From: Novosphingobium resinovorum
GTDB lineage: Bacteria; Pseudomonadota; Alphaproteobacteria; Sphingomonadales; Sphingomonadaceae
DNA: 64,000 bases
Direction: 5' to 3'
Assembly (NCBI RefSeq): GCF_027922145.1
Contig: NZ_BSFC01000011.1
Coordinates: 310,001 to 374,000, forward strand
In this document: positions 16,057 through 24,433 of the stretch, one piece after another
Numbering within the stretch: position 1 is the stretch's first letter
Layout of the letters: each line of letters begins with the position of its first letter
Notes under the pieces: generated by a model
Told to the model about the DNA's origin: nothing
The model's input: the letters and a program-made list of their open reading frames with translations, nothing else
Databases searched by the model: none
Position numbers and translations under genes: made by a program

Positions 16057-16998
16057 ATGCCCGCCTTTTCCCGTTTTCTGCGCTATTTCATGGTCGTCGG
16101 CCGCCACGGTTCGATCCGCAAGGCCGCCGACGAGCTCAATGTCTCGGCCTCGGCCATCGCCCGCCAGATCCTCAACGTCGAGGCGGAGATCGGCACACCT
16201 CTGTTCGAGCGCCTGCCCACCGGCCTGCGCCTGACGGCGGCGGGAGAGATCATGATGGCGGCGGGCAACCGCTGGCAGAAGAACATGCAGGACATCCGCG
16301 CGCAGATAGAGGACTTGCGCGGGCTCAAACGCGGTCACGTGGACTTCGCCATCATCGACGCGCTGGCCAAGGGCTACATTCCCTCGGTCGTCCGCTCGGT
16401 GCAGGAACGGTATCCGGGCATTACCGTCGGCGTGAAGGTCCAGGCCAACGACGAAGTCCGCAAAGCCGTCGCCAGCGGCGAAGTCGATTTCGGCATCCTG
16501 TTCGAACCGCACAGCTACCGCGACCTGACGGTACGCGCCTTCGTGGAAGTGGTTCTCGGCTTCATCACGCCGCCGGGGCACCCGCTGGGCGAACTGTCCG
16601 AGGCCCGCTTCTCCGCCGCCATCGGCGAGCCGCTGATCGTCCCGGCCGAAGTTCTGGCGATCAGCCAGCAGATCGCCGTCCTCGAAGGCACGACAGGCAT
16701 GGACATGAGCCGGATCGCGACCTCCGACAACATCCAGATGATCGCCTCGCTGGTGCAGGCCGGAGCGGGCGTGGGTATCCTGTCCTCACTCGACGTGATC
16801 ACCGAAGTGCAAGCGGGCCAGGTATCCTTCACCCGCATCTCCGACGCGCTGCTGCGGCCGATGACGCTGGCGCTCTGTACCAACTCCGCACGCACCCCTT
16901 CCTATGCGGCCAGTCTCGTTCTGTCGGAGATCGAGAACGGGTTCGCGGGCCTCAGCTATGTGGAATCGATGCTCTCGACGGAAGAGAACGACGCATGA
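16057..16998 (+). CDS. LysR-type regulator, likely controls purine genes
   Basis: A 313-residue LysR-family regulator. The N-terminal helix-turn-helix spans about residues 5-60 (RFLRYFMVVGRHGSIRKAAD, then ELNVSASAIARQI), followed by the coiled linker and a periplasmic-binding-protein-like effector domain (residues ~90-295, with DFGILFEP and VQAGAGVGIL). It is divergent from the periplasmic nucleoside module and carries the 37-bp element just upstream of its start, suggesting autoregulation. The effector is probably a purine metabolite such as urate or allantoin; nothing in the sequence fixes which. Confidence 0.9.
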   Translation: MPAFSRFLRYFMVVGRHGSIRKAADELNVSASAIARQILNVEAEIGTPLFERLPTGLRLTAAGEIMMAAGNRWQKNMQDIRAQIEDLRGLKRGHVDFAIIDALAKGYIPSVVRSVQERYPGITVGVKVQANDEVRKAVASGEVDFGILFEPHSYRDLTVRAFVEVVLGFITPPGHPLGELSEARFSAAIGEPLIVPAEVLAISQQIAVLEGTTGMDMSRIATSDNIQMIASLVQAGAGVGILSSLDVITEVQAGQVSFTRISDALLRPMTLALCTNSARTPSYAASLVLSEIENGFAGLSYVESMLSTEENDA

Positions 16999-17080
16999 TG
17001 CTGCTCACCCGGTTGCCCTTGCGCCATAGTGTCCCTATCGGCACACCTTTCCCGACATCGCCGGACAGGATTCGCTCCGC

Positions 17081-17614
17081 ATGAGCCAGACCGAAGAACC
17101 GCAACTGCATTACCTCGAATACTACGAGGACTTCCTCGCCAAAGTCCGCGTGCTCTCGCGCAAGATCCGCGAAGGCGAATGGCAGCCCGAATTCATCATA
17201 GGCGTCGGCCGCGGCGGCCTCGTGCCGGCGGTCTACATCTCGCACCAGCTCGAAGTGCCGATGCTGTCGATCGACCACTCGGCCAAGGTTCCCGGCTTTG
17301 CCGACGAACTGCTCGGCAAGGTCGCAGGGATGACCGCCGAGGGCAAGCGCCTGCTCTTCGTCGACGACATCAACGACAGCGGCGGCACCATCGAGTACAT
17401 CCGCAATCTGCTGGGCGACAACGGCTGCGACGCCGAAAACCTGCGCTTCGCGGTGCTGATCAATAACACCCGTTCCAAGGCGGTCGCCGAACTCTACGTC
17501 GACGCCATCGACCGTGACGAGGACAAGCGCTGGTTCGTGTTCCCGTGGGAATCGGTCGGCACCAAGGACGCCATCGTCGAGGAAGCGCGCTCGGTCCCCG
17601 AGAGGCTTGGCTGA
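17081..17614 (+). CDS. Purine-type phosphoribosyltransferase
   Basis: A 177-residue type I phosphoribosyltransferase that would convert xanthine, guanine or hypoxanthine plus PRPP to the nucleotide. The PRPP loop is LLFVDDINDSGGT and the upstream GVGRGGLVPAVYIS forms the PPi loop. The sequence is closest in feel to Gpt/HGPRT-like enzymes, but base specificity cannot be read off. It follows lysR by 82 bp and precedes a LOG-family gene by 2 bp, so it links the purine regulator to nucleotide salvage, the opposite direction to the catabolic operon nearby. Confidence 0.85.
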   Translation: MSQTEEPQLHYLEYYEDFLAKVRVLSRKIREGEWQPEFIIGVGRGGLVPAVYISHQLEVPMLSIDHSAKVPGFADELLGKVAGMTAEGKRLLFVDDINDSGGTIEYIRNLLGDNGCDAENLRFAVLINNTRSKAVAELYVDAIDRDEDKRWFVFPWESVGTKDAIVEEARSVPERLG

Positions 17615-17616
17615 TC

Positions 17617-18195
17617 ATGCGGATCTGCGTCTATCTCGGCTCCTCTGCGGGCGTTAATCCCCTGTATCGCGAAGCTGCGCACCAGTTCGGCACGCTGCTG
17701 GCCAAGCGCGGCATCGGCCTCGTCTACGGCGGCGGCATGGTCGGCCTGATGGGCGTGGTCGCGGACGCGGCCTGCGCGGCGGGCGGCGAAGTCATCGGCG
17801 TCATCCCCGAGGCCCTGCGCGCGCGCGAGCACGACCACCAGGGCATCACCGAGCTTCACGTCGTCAAGACCATGCACGAGCGCAAGGCGATGATGGCCAA
17901 TCTCTCGGACGGTTTCGTCACCCTGCCCGGCGGCATCGGCACGTTCGAGGAAATGTTCGAGGCGTGGTGCTGGACGCAGCTCGGCTATCACAACAAGCCG
18001 GTGGGCCTGCTTGACGTGAACGGGTTCTACTCGGGGCTGGGCCAGTTCATCGACAACGTGGTGGAGGAAGGCTTCCTCCAGCCGCGCCACCGCGCGATGC
18101 TGATCGTCGAGAAGGACCCCGAGGCGATGATCGATCGGATCGTCAACTTCGTCCCGCCCGAAAACGAGCACTGGCTCGGCGCGCAGGACGTTTGA
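17617..18195 (+). CDS. LOG-family nucleotide 5-prime-phosphate nucleosidase (TIGR00730)
   Basis: A 192-residue Rossmann-like enzyme of the LOG family, which cleaves purine or cytokinin nucleoside monophosphates to free base plus ribose 5-phosphate. Hallmarks are YGGGMVGLMG and the nucleotide/catalytic motif LPGGIGTFEEMFEAW. The ATG at 17617 opens with the family start MRICVYLGSSAG; extension upstream would overlap the phosphoribosyltransferase. In this setting it probably releases bases from AMP-type nucleotides rather than making hormones (inference). A family A repeat follows directly and may end the transcript. Confidence 0.9.
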   Translation: MRICVYLGSSAGVNPLYREAAHQFGTLLAKRGIGLVYGGGMVGLMGVVADAACAAGGEVIGVIPEALRAREHDHQGITELHVVKTMHERKAMMANLSDGFVTLPGGIGTFEEMFEAWCWTQLGYHNKPVGLLDVNGFYSGLGQFIDNVVEEGFLQPRHRAMLIVEKDPEAMIDRIVNFVPPENEHWLGAQDV

Positions 18196-18209
18196 ACGAA
18201 ACGCTACTT

Positions 18210-18287
18210 CGTCATTGCGAGCGAAGCGAAGCAATCCAGGGCGGAGTAGCACTGCCCTGGATTGCTTCGCTTCGCTCGCAATGACGA
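18210..18287. repeat. Repeat family A, copy 3
   Basis: Near-perfect inverted repeat, arms CGTCATTGCGAGCGAAGCGA and complement, about 10-nt loop. It sits between the convergent LOG gene and the end of the 19-kb purine operon, a position suited to bidirectional termination. Confidence 0.92.
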
Positions 18288-18294
18288 CAAGGGC

Positions 18295-18774
18295 TCAGGT
18301 TTCGGTAATATTCAACACCGCCGCGTAAGGATCACCCGCCAGCCCAAGCACGTGCGCGAAGGCGGGCTCGGTCTTCATCCCGGCCGCCCGCGCCGCCATT
18401 ACGGAAGCGCGAAACTCCGGCCCGCGCTCATCGAGAAGCCGGCGCTCGATCTCGAAATGCCGCCACCCGACTTGCGCATCGACCGGCACCGGCGAGCCGA
18501 ACAGCTCGAACGGCACCCCGTCGATCGTGAAGACCGCGACCACCGCCCGCTCGTCACGCAGCCACTGATGCATCGCGAAGTCCGCAGCGCCCGCGAAAGC
18601 ACCCCATACCACGCGGGAAAACTCCCCGGCGTCAGGCGCATGGCAGAGGACATCGACGTCACTGCCGGGCACGGCGATGCCGAGCGGAAACGTCCCCGCG
18701 ACCCGCGCATCGAAGGCGACAAGAACCGACAGTATTCCACTGTGCTCGACCGCCTCGCGCCATTTCGCGCTCAC
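18295..18774 (-). CDS. DUF4269 nucleotidyltransferase-like protein
   Basis: A 159-residue protein of the DUF4269 family. The stretch GTFPLGIAVPGSDVDVLCHA carries the GS and DxD pattern of the nucleotidyltransferase superfamily, so an active-site metal pair is plausible. The GTG at 18774 overlaps the adenine deaminase stop (GTGA), making it the last cistron of the purine operon. No purine role is known to me for this family; it may be a hitchhiker or a modifier of an unknown substrate. Confidence 0.8.
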   Translation of the reverse strand: MSAKWREAVEHSGILSVLVAFDARVAGTFPLGIAVPGSDVDVLCHAPDAGEFSRVVWGAFAGAADFAMHQWLRDERAVVAVFTIDGVPFELFGSPVPVDAQVGWRHFEIERRLLDERGPEFRASVMAARAAGMKTEPAFAHVLGLAGDPYAAVLNITET

Positions 18775-19781
18775 CCTGCGGCGTAAGCCTCCAGCCGCTC
18801 GACATGCCGTGCGACCATCTCCTGCGGCAGGAAAGAGCCGGTGAAGCTGTTGCGCGCCAGCGTCACTAGGTCATCGCGCGAAAGCCCCCTCGCCTCAGCC
18901 ACAGCGCGGTAGTTGTCCGCCACGTATCCGCCGAAATAGGCCGGATCGTCGGAATTCACCGTAGCTTTCAAGCCCTCCGCCAGCATCCGGTCTAGCGGAT
19001 GATCAGCAAGGTCCTTCACCACGCAGAGCTTGAGGTTGGACAGCGGGCAGACCGTCAGCGTGATCCCCTCGGCCGCGAGGCGCGCAACCAGCGCCTCGTC
19101 TTCCAGCGCGCGGTTGCCGTGGTCGATGCGGTCGACGCCGAGCAGGTCCAGCGCCTCGTGGACGTAGGCGGGCGGGCCTTCCTCTCCGGCATGGGCGGTG
19201 ATCTTGAGGCCCTTCTCGCGCGCCGCCGCGAAGACGCGGGCAAACTTGGCGGGCGGGTGGCCGACTTCCGAACTGTCGAGCCCCACCGCCGCGATCCTGC
19301 CCAGCCAGGGCTCGGCCATCTCCAGCGTGGCGAAGGCGGCCTCTTCCGGCAAATGGCGCAGGAACGAGAGAATAAGCTGCGACGTCAGGCCGAATTCGGT
19401 CTCGGCCGCCGCCATTGCCGACAACAGGCCCTCGATCACTTCGGCAAAGGGAATGCCGCGATCGGTGTGGGTCTGCGGATCGAACATGATCTCCGCATGG
19501 ACAACGCCGTCCGCCGCGGCGCGCGTGAAGTACGCCATCGCGAGGTCATGGAAATCCGCGCGGGTGCGCAACACGTCGGCGCCCGCGTAATAGATGTCGA
19601 GGAAATCCTGCAGGTTCGAGAAGTCGTAGGCGGCGCGCACCTCCTCCACCGAGGCGTAAGGAATGGCGACGTTGTTGCGCTGCGCCAGCGCGAACATCAG
19701 TTCGGGCTCGAGGCTGCCTTCGATGTGGAGGTGCAATTCGGCCTTGGGGAGGCCGGCGATAAACTGGGCAAGATCGGTCAT
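18771..19781 (-). CDS. Adenine deaminase of the adenosine deaminase family
   Basis: A 336-residue cytoplasmic zinc amidohydrolase. Motifs: AELHLHIEGS (HxH), ITAHAGEEGP, RIDHGN and VNSDDPAYFGGY. The block AVGLDSSEVGHPPAKFARVF is typical of the adenine-deaminating branch (fungal Aah1 and bacterial adenine aminohydrolases) and not of classical adenosine deaminase, so adenine to hypoxanthine is the likelier reaction. The ATG at 19781 overlaps the guaD stop (ATGA) and has AAGGAC upstream, preferred over an in-frame start 21 bp earlier. It feeds hypoxanthine to XdhABC encoded in the same operon. Confidence 0.9.
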   Translation of the reverse strand: MTDLAQFIAGLPKAELHLHIEGSLEPELMFALAQRNNVAIPYASVEEVRAAYDFSNLQDFLDIYYAGADVLRTRADFHDLAMAYFTRAAADGVVHAEIMFDPQTHTDRGIPFAEVIEGLLSAMAAAETEFGLTSQLILSFLRHLPEEAAFATLEMAEPWLGRIAAVGLDSSEVGHPPAKFARVFAAAREKGLKITAHAGEEGPPAYVHEALDLLGVDRIDHGNRALEDEALVARLAAEGITLTVCPLSNLKLCVVKDLADHPLDRMLAEGLKATVNSDDPAYFGGYVADNYRAVAEARGLSRDDLVTLARNSFTGSFLPQEMVARHVERLEAYAAG

Positions 19782-21046
19782 GGTGTCCTTTTGTACGCGC
19801 ATTCGCCCAGCAGGTAAGTACGGGAAATGGCGCGCTCGTCGCCGAGGATCTGGAGTGCGAAGAGCCGCGTGGCAAGGTCCGCGTCTTCTGTCCGTCGCTC
19901 CATCAGCGGCGTGGCGGCGCTGTCGAGCACGACGAAGTCGGCCTCCTGCCCCACTTCCAGCGCGCCCACGCGGTCGGCGATGTGCAGCAGCGAGGCGCTT
20001 CCCGCCGTGGCGAGATAGAGCGCGCGGAACGGATCGAGCCGGTCCTCGCGGGCCAGCGCGGCCTGGTAGGCGAGGCCCGCTGTGCGCAGCATCGAGAACG
20101 ACGTGCCCGCCCCGACGTCGGTGCCCAGGCCCAGCCGCAGCGCGTGCCGGTCCGCCTGTCCGAAGTTGAAGTGTCCGGACCCAAGGAACAGGTTGGACGA
20201 AGGACAGACCGCCACGCCCGCGCCGCTCTCGTGCAGGCGCGAGCAGGCCCGGTCGGACAAGTGGATGCCGTGCGCGAAGACCGAGCGCGGCGTTACCAGT
20301 CCGAAGCGGTCGTAAGCATCGAGGTAGTCGGCGCTGTCCGGGAACCGCGCGGCGACAGCGGCGACTTCGTGGACGTTCTCCGACAAGTGCGTGTGCATCA
20401 GCACGTCGGGATGCTTGGCCAGAAGCGCGCCTGCGTCGGCCAGCTGCGCATCGCTGGAGGCGAGCGCGAAACGCGGGGTCACCGCGTAGCCCAGTCTGCC
20501 CCGCCCGCGCCAGCGCCGGATCAGCGCCTCGGTTTCGGCCCGTCCCGAAGCGACGGTATCCTGCAGGCCTTCGGGGCCGAGGTCCATCAGCACCTTGCCG
20601 GAAACGATGCGCATTCGCCGCTCCAGCGCGGCCTCGAACAGGGCATCGACCGACTGTTCGTGGACGGTGGGATAGACCAGCGCGCTGGTGGTTCCGTTGC
20701 GCAGCAGTTCGTCGAGGAAGAACGCCGCCACGGCATCGGCGTGGGCCTTGTCCGCGAACGCCTTTTCCGCCGGGAAGATGTGCTTGTCGAGCCAGTCGAG
20801 AAGCTGTTCCCCGTAGGAGGCGATGCGGTCGGTCTGGGGGTAATGGACGTGCGCGTCGATGAAGCCGGGCACGACGAGGCCGGGCAGCATTTCGACATCG
20901 GGATACTTGTCCGCGAGGTCCGGGTAAGCGCCGCGCGCGATGACCACGCCATCCTCGACGACGAGCAGGCCGTCGGGTTCATGGCGCACGGCATCGGGCG
21001 CGTCATGCGGGACCGAGAGCAGTTCGGCGCGATAGGCGCGGATCAT
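19778..21046 (-). CDS. guaD: Guanine deaminase
   Basis: A 422-residue zinc amidohydrolase converting guanine to xanthine. Family motifs are PGFIDAHVHYPQTDRIASYG, MHTHLSEN, FAHGIHLSD, CPSSNLFLGSG and GLGTDVGAGTSFSML; together they separate guanine deaminase from AtzA/TrzN-like enzymes. The ATG at 21046 is preceded by GGAGG, which belongs to a repeat element. Product xanthine goes to XdhABC from the genes just upstream. It overlaps the adenine deaminase gene by 4 nt. Confidence 0.95.
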   Translation of the reverse strand: MIRAYRAELLSVPHDAPDAVRHEPDGLLVVEDGVVIARGAYPDLADKYPDVEMLPGLVVPGFIDAHVHYPQTDRIASYGEQLLDWLDKHIFPAEKAFADKAHADAVAAFFLDELLRNGTTSALVYPTVHEQSVDALFEAALERRMRIVSGKVLMDLGPEGLQDTVASGRAETEALIRRWRGRGRLGYAVTPRFALASSDAQLADAGALLAKHPDVLMHTHLSENVHEVAAVAARFPDSADYLDAYDRFGLVTPRSVFAHGIHLSDRACSRLHESGAGVAVCPSSNLFLGSGHFNFGQADRHALRLGLGTDVGAGTSFSMLRTAGLAYQAALAREDRLDPFRALYLATAGSASLLHIADRVGALEVGQEADFVVLDSAATPLMERRTEDADLATRLFALQILGDERAISRTYLLGECAYKRTP

Positions 21047-21050
21047 CGTT

Positions 21051-21192
21051 CCTCCCCGGTACGGGGAGGGGGACCACCCGCAGGGTGGTGGAGGGGCACC
21101 GGCGGGGTCGCACTGACCTTCAAGGACAGCCGGTCTGGCGCGTGCCCCTCCACCATGCTTCGCATGGTCCCCCTCCCCCATTGGGGGAGGAA
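21051..21192. repeat. Repeat family D, copy 1
   Basis: A long, partly self-complementary element running from CCTCCCCGGTACGGGGAGGG to CCCTCCCCCATTGGGGGAGG, with internal GTGCCCCTCCACCATGCTTC. It fills the xdhC-guaD gap. Read on the minus strand, its end provides the GGAGG in front of guaD. A shorter related piece is at 48363-48395. Confidence 0.8.
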
Positions 21193-21206
21193 CTTGGCGG
21201 TACTCA

Positions 21207-22130
21207 TCATTTTCCTCTCAATTGCAGCAGCTGCGCGCAGACCGCGATGGCGATCACGTCCGGCTCCTTGCCGGAGACGCCGGGCACGCCGATCGGCGCG
21301 GTGAGGCGCTCCAGCGCCTCCGGTGAAATTCCGTCCGCCGCCAGTCGCGACCGGAAACGGGCGATCTTGGTGGATGAGCCTATGAGGCCGACGAAAGCCG
21401 GCAACTCGGCACGCCTCAGCGCCGCCAGCGTCAGATGATAGTCCAGCGGATGATCGTGCGTCAGGATCAGCACGGCGGCATCGGCCGGAGCCTCGGCGAC
21501 GCAGTGCGCGATGTCCTCCTCGGCGACCAAGGTCACACCGTCGATATGCGCCTGCTCGGGCCGGGTGTCGAACCATGCGAGTTGCAGCGGCAACCCGATC
21601 ATGTGCCGCGCGATGGCCTGCCCGACATGGCCCGCACCGAACAGGTAGACCGGGCGCGGCCGCTCGCCCACTGGCTCGACGATGCGGGCGCCAACTTCGG
21701 GCCTGTCGCCGCGCGCGGACTGGCGGGTGACCGTTTCACGCTCGAACACGCGGCGTTCCACGGCGTCTTCGGCAAAGCTGGTCACCAGCATCCGGCCGGG
21801 CTCGGCGTCATGCAGCCAGTCGAGCGCCCCGGTGTCGAGATGCTCCACCAGCACCCGCACCCGGCCGCCGCAGCATTGCCCCAGCAGCGGGCCAAGCGGA
21901 TAGTCCTGCACCCTCCACGTGCCCGGCGCATGACCCAGGATTGCGCGCGCCTGCTCGACCGCGCGGTATTCCAACTGGCCGCCGCCGATGGTCCCTTCCT
22001 GTCCCTGCGCAGTAACGAGCATCCGCGTGCCCGCCCCGCGCGGGGCCGAGCCCTCGCTGGCGAGCACGGACACCATCGCGGTCGGGACCGTCCGGTCCAG
22101 CCGCCGCAGCCAACCGATCCACTGCGTCAT
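21207..22130 (-). CDS. xdhC: Xanthine dehydrogenase accessory protein XdhC
   Basis: A 307-residue chaperone that binds sulfurated molybdenum cofactor and inserts it into XdhB. The N-terminal XdhC domain shows GTIGGGQLEYRAVEQAR and LGQCCGGRVRVLVE, with the Cys pair typical for the family; the C-terminal Rossmann domain has LFGAGHVGQAIARHM and LILTHDHPLDYHL. It overlaps xdhB by 4 nt. It could also serve the paoABC enzyme at 41253-45030, which lacks its own chaperone gene (inference). Confidence 0.95.
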   Translation of the reverse strand: MTQWIGWLRRLDRTVPTAMVSVLASEGSAPRGAGTRMLVTAQGQEGTIGGGQLEYRAVEQARAILGHAPGTWRVQDYPLGPLLGQCCGGRVRVLVEHLDTGALDWLHDAEPGRMLVTSFAEDAVERRVFERETVTRQSARGDRPEVGARIVEPVGERPRPVYLFGAGHVGQAIARHMIGLPLQLAWFDTRPEQAHIDGVTLVAEEDIAHCVAEAPADAAVLILTHDHPLDYHLTLAALRRAELPAFVGLIGSSTKIARFRSRLAADGISPEALERLTAPIGVPGVSGKEPDVIAIAVCAQLLQLRGK

Positions 22131-24433
22131 GCCGAAAACGCCGCGATCGCCTTGAGGATGCGCTCAGGCGTACAGGGCGCGTCGAGCTGCGGCAACGCGC
22201 GCTTGCCGGGCACGGTCGCGGCAACGGCGCGGTTCAGCGCCGAGAAAACCGAGATCGCCAGCATGAACGGCGGCTCGCCCACCGCCTTGGAACGGTTGAT
22301 GGTCGGCTCGACGTTCTCGCCGTCCCACAAGGTCACGGTGAAATGCCTGGGCCGGTCGGAGGCGGTGGGGATCTTGTACGTCGCGGGGCTGTGCGTCAGC
22401 AAGCGCCCCTTGGCGTCCCAGACCAGTTCCTCGGTCGTCAGCCAGCCCTGCCCCTGGATGAACCCGCCCTCGATCTGGCCCTTGTCGATCACCGCGTTCA
22501 GCGATCGGCCGACGTCGTGAATGATGTCGACGGCCAGGACTTTATGCTCGCCGGTCAGGGTATCGATCACGACCTCGCTCACCGCCGCGCCATAAGCGAA
22601 ATAGTAGAACGGACGGCCCTTGAAGACCGAGCGATCGTATTCGATCCCCGGCGTCGCATAATAGCCGGTCGAGGACAGCGACACGCGCCCGATATGCGCC
22701 TTGCGCGCGACTTGCGCGAAATCCAGCGTCTCCGCGCCGACGATCACGCCGCCGGGGGTGAAGTGCACCTCGCCTTCCTCCAAGCTGTAAGTGCGGGCGA
22801 GGAAATCCGTCAGCCGGTCGCGGATCGTCATCGCCGCATTGTGCGCCGCCATGCCGTTGAGGTCCGCGCCGGAACTGGCCGCCGTAGCGGAGGTATTGGG
22901 CACCTTGTCAGTGCGCGTCGCGGTGATGCGGATGGTCTCCATCGGCACCGCGAAGACGTCGGCCACCACGCGCGCTACCTTGGTGTAGAGGCCCTGCCCC
23001 ATCTCGGTGCCGCCGTGGTTCACCTGGATCGAACCGTCGGCGTAAACGTGGACGAGCGCGCCCGCCTGGTTGAGATGGGTGGTGGTGAAGCTGATCCCAA
23101 ACTTCACCGGCGTCAGCGCGATGCCCTTCTTGAGAACGGGATTGGCGGCGTTAAACGCTTTCACGGCCTTCACCCGCTCATCGTAGCGCGACGTCTGCCG
23201 CAGCCGGGCAATGAGTTGCGGGGCGACGTTGTCGGCGACGGTCATCGCGTATGGCGTCGTCTCGCGCCCCGGACCGTAGAGGTTCAGCACCCGCACATCG
23301 AGCGGGTCGCGGCCCAGCGCCATCGCCACGTCGTCGATCACGCGCTCGATAGCCAGCATGCCCTGCGGCCCACCGAAGCCGCGGAAGGCGGTGGCCGAGA
23401 CGGTGTTGGTCTTCAAACGCTCGGACACGACTTCGACGTCGGGCAGGAAGTAGCAGTTGTCCGAATGGAACATCGCGCGGTCGTTAATCGCCGGGGACAA
23501 GTCCACCGTCGCCCCGCACGCCGAGGCAAGGTGCAGCGACAGCGCCAGCAGACGGCCCGCGTCGTCGAAGCCGACCTCGTAGGCGACATCGAAGGGATGG
23601 CGCTTGCCGGTCATGACCATGTCGTCGTCGCGATCGACGCGGAACTTGGCGGGGCGACCGGTCTTGCTGGCAACGAGCGCGGCGGCGGCGGCGAACAGCG
23701 CGGCCTGCGTCTCCTTGCCGCCGAACGCGCCGCCCATGCGCCGCACCTCCACCGTCACGTCGGCGGACGATACGTGCAACATGTGCGCGACGAGGTGCTG
23801 GACCTCGCTCGGGTGCTGGGTGGAGCACAGGACGTGGACCTGCCCGTCCTCGCCCGGTGTCGCGACGGAGACTTGGCCCTCAAGGTAGAAATGGTCCTGT
23901 CCGCCCATGGCGAAGCGGCCCGAGAGGCGGTGAGGCGCGGCGTCCAGCGCGGCAGGAGCATCGCCCCGGGCCATGCGCTGCGCGGGCTCGATGTGCGATC
24001 CGGCAGCCTGCGCCTCGGCGACCGTGAGCGCGGCTGGGAGCGGTTCGTACGCGATGCGGCCGAGACGCGCGGCGATGCGGGCCGCGCGCTGGCTGGTCGC
24101 GGCGACGAGGAACACCGCCTGCCCGTGGGTGATGACTTCCCCATCGGCGAGCAGCCGGTCGTCGCCCGCTACCGGACTGACGTCGTTCGCGCCGGGAATG
24201 TCGGCGGCAGTATAGACTGCGACGACGCCGGGAGACGCACGCACCTCGGACAAGTCCATCGAGACGATCCGCGCGCGCGCCTCGCTCGACTGGCCGAAGG
24301 CGAGGTGCAGCATGTCCGCAGGTTCGGTCAGGTCGTCCGCATAGCGCGCCTCGCCCGCGACATGGAGCCGCGCGCTGTCGTGCGGATGCGAGGGCTTGGG
24401 CAGCACCTTCCAGGCGGGATCGCGCTCAGCCAT
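22127..24433 (-). CDS. xdhB: Xanthine dehydrogenase, molybdopterin-binding subunit
   Basis: A 768-residue catalytic subunit that hydroxylates hypoxanthine to xanthine and xanthine to urate. Visible are the cofactor-binding motifs RRMGGAFGGKETQAALFAAA and AFRGFGGPQGMLAIE, the HGGTEMGQGLYTKV block and the catalytic glutamate in KAVGEPPFMLA. Length and order match the bacterial XdhB. It overlaps xdhA by 8 nt and xdhC by 4 nt, giving the standard xdhABC order. Confidence 0.97.
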   Translation of the reverse strand: MAERDPAWKVLPKPSHPHDSARLHVAGEARYADDLTEPADMLHLAFGQSSEARARIVSMDLSEVRASPGVVAVYTAADIPGANDVSPVAGDDRLLADGEVITHGQAVFLVAATSQRAARIAARLGRIAYEPLPAALTVAEAQAAGSHIEPAQRMARGDAPAALDAAPHRLSGRFAMGGQDHFYLEGQVSVATPGEDGQVHVLCSTQHPSEVQHLVAHMLHVSSADVTVEVRRMGGAFGGKETQAALFAAAAALVASKTGRPAKFRVDRDDDMVMTGKRHPFDVAYEVGFDDAGRLLALSLHLASACGATVDLSPAINDRAMFHSDNCYFLPDVEVVSERLKTNTVSATAFRGFGGPQGMLAIERVIDDVAMALGRDPLDVRVLNLYGPGRETTPYAMTVADNVAPQLIARLRQTSRYDERVKAVKAFNAANPVLKKGIALTPVKFGISFTTTHLNQAGALVHVYADGSIQVNHGGTEMGQGLYTKVARVVADVFAVPMETIRITATRTDKVPNTSATAASSGADLNGMAAHNAAMTIRDRLTDFLARTYSLEEGEVHFTPGGVIVGAETLDFAQVARKAHIGRVSLSSTGYYATPGIEYDRSVFKGRPFYYFAYGAAVSEVVIDTLTGEHKVLAVDIIHDVGRSLNAVIDKGQIEGGFIQGQGWLTTEELVWDAKGRLLTHSPATYKIPTASDRPRHFTVTLWDGENVEPTINRSKAVGEPPFMLAISVFSALNRAVAATVPGKRALPQLDAPCTPERILKAIAAFSA

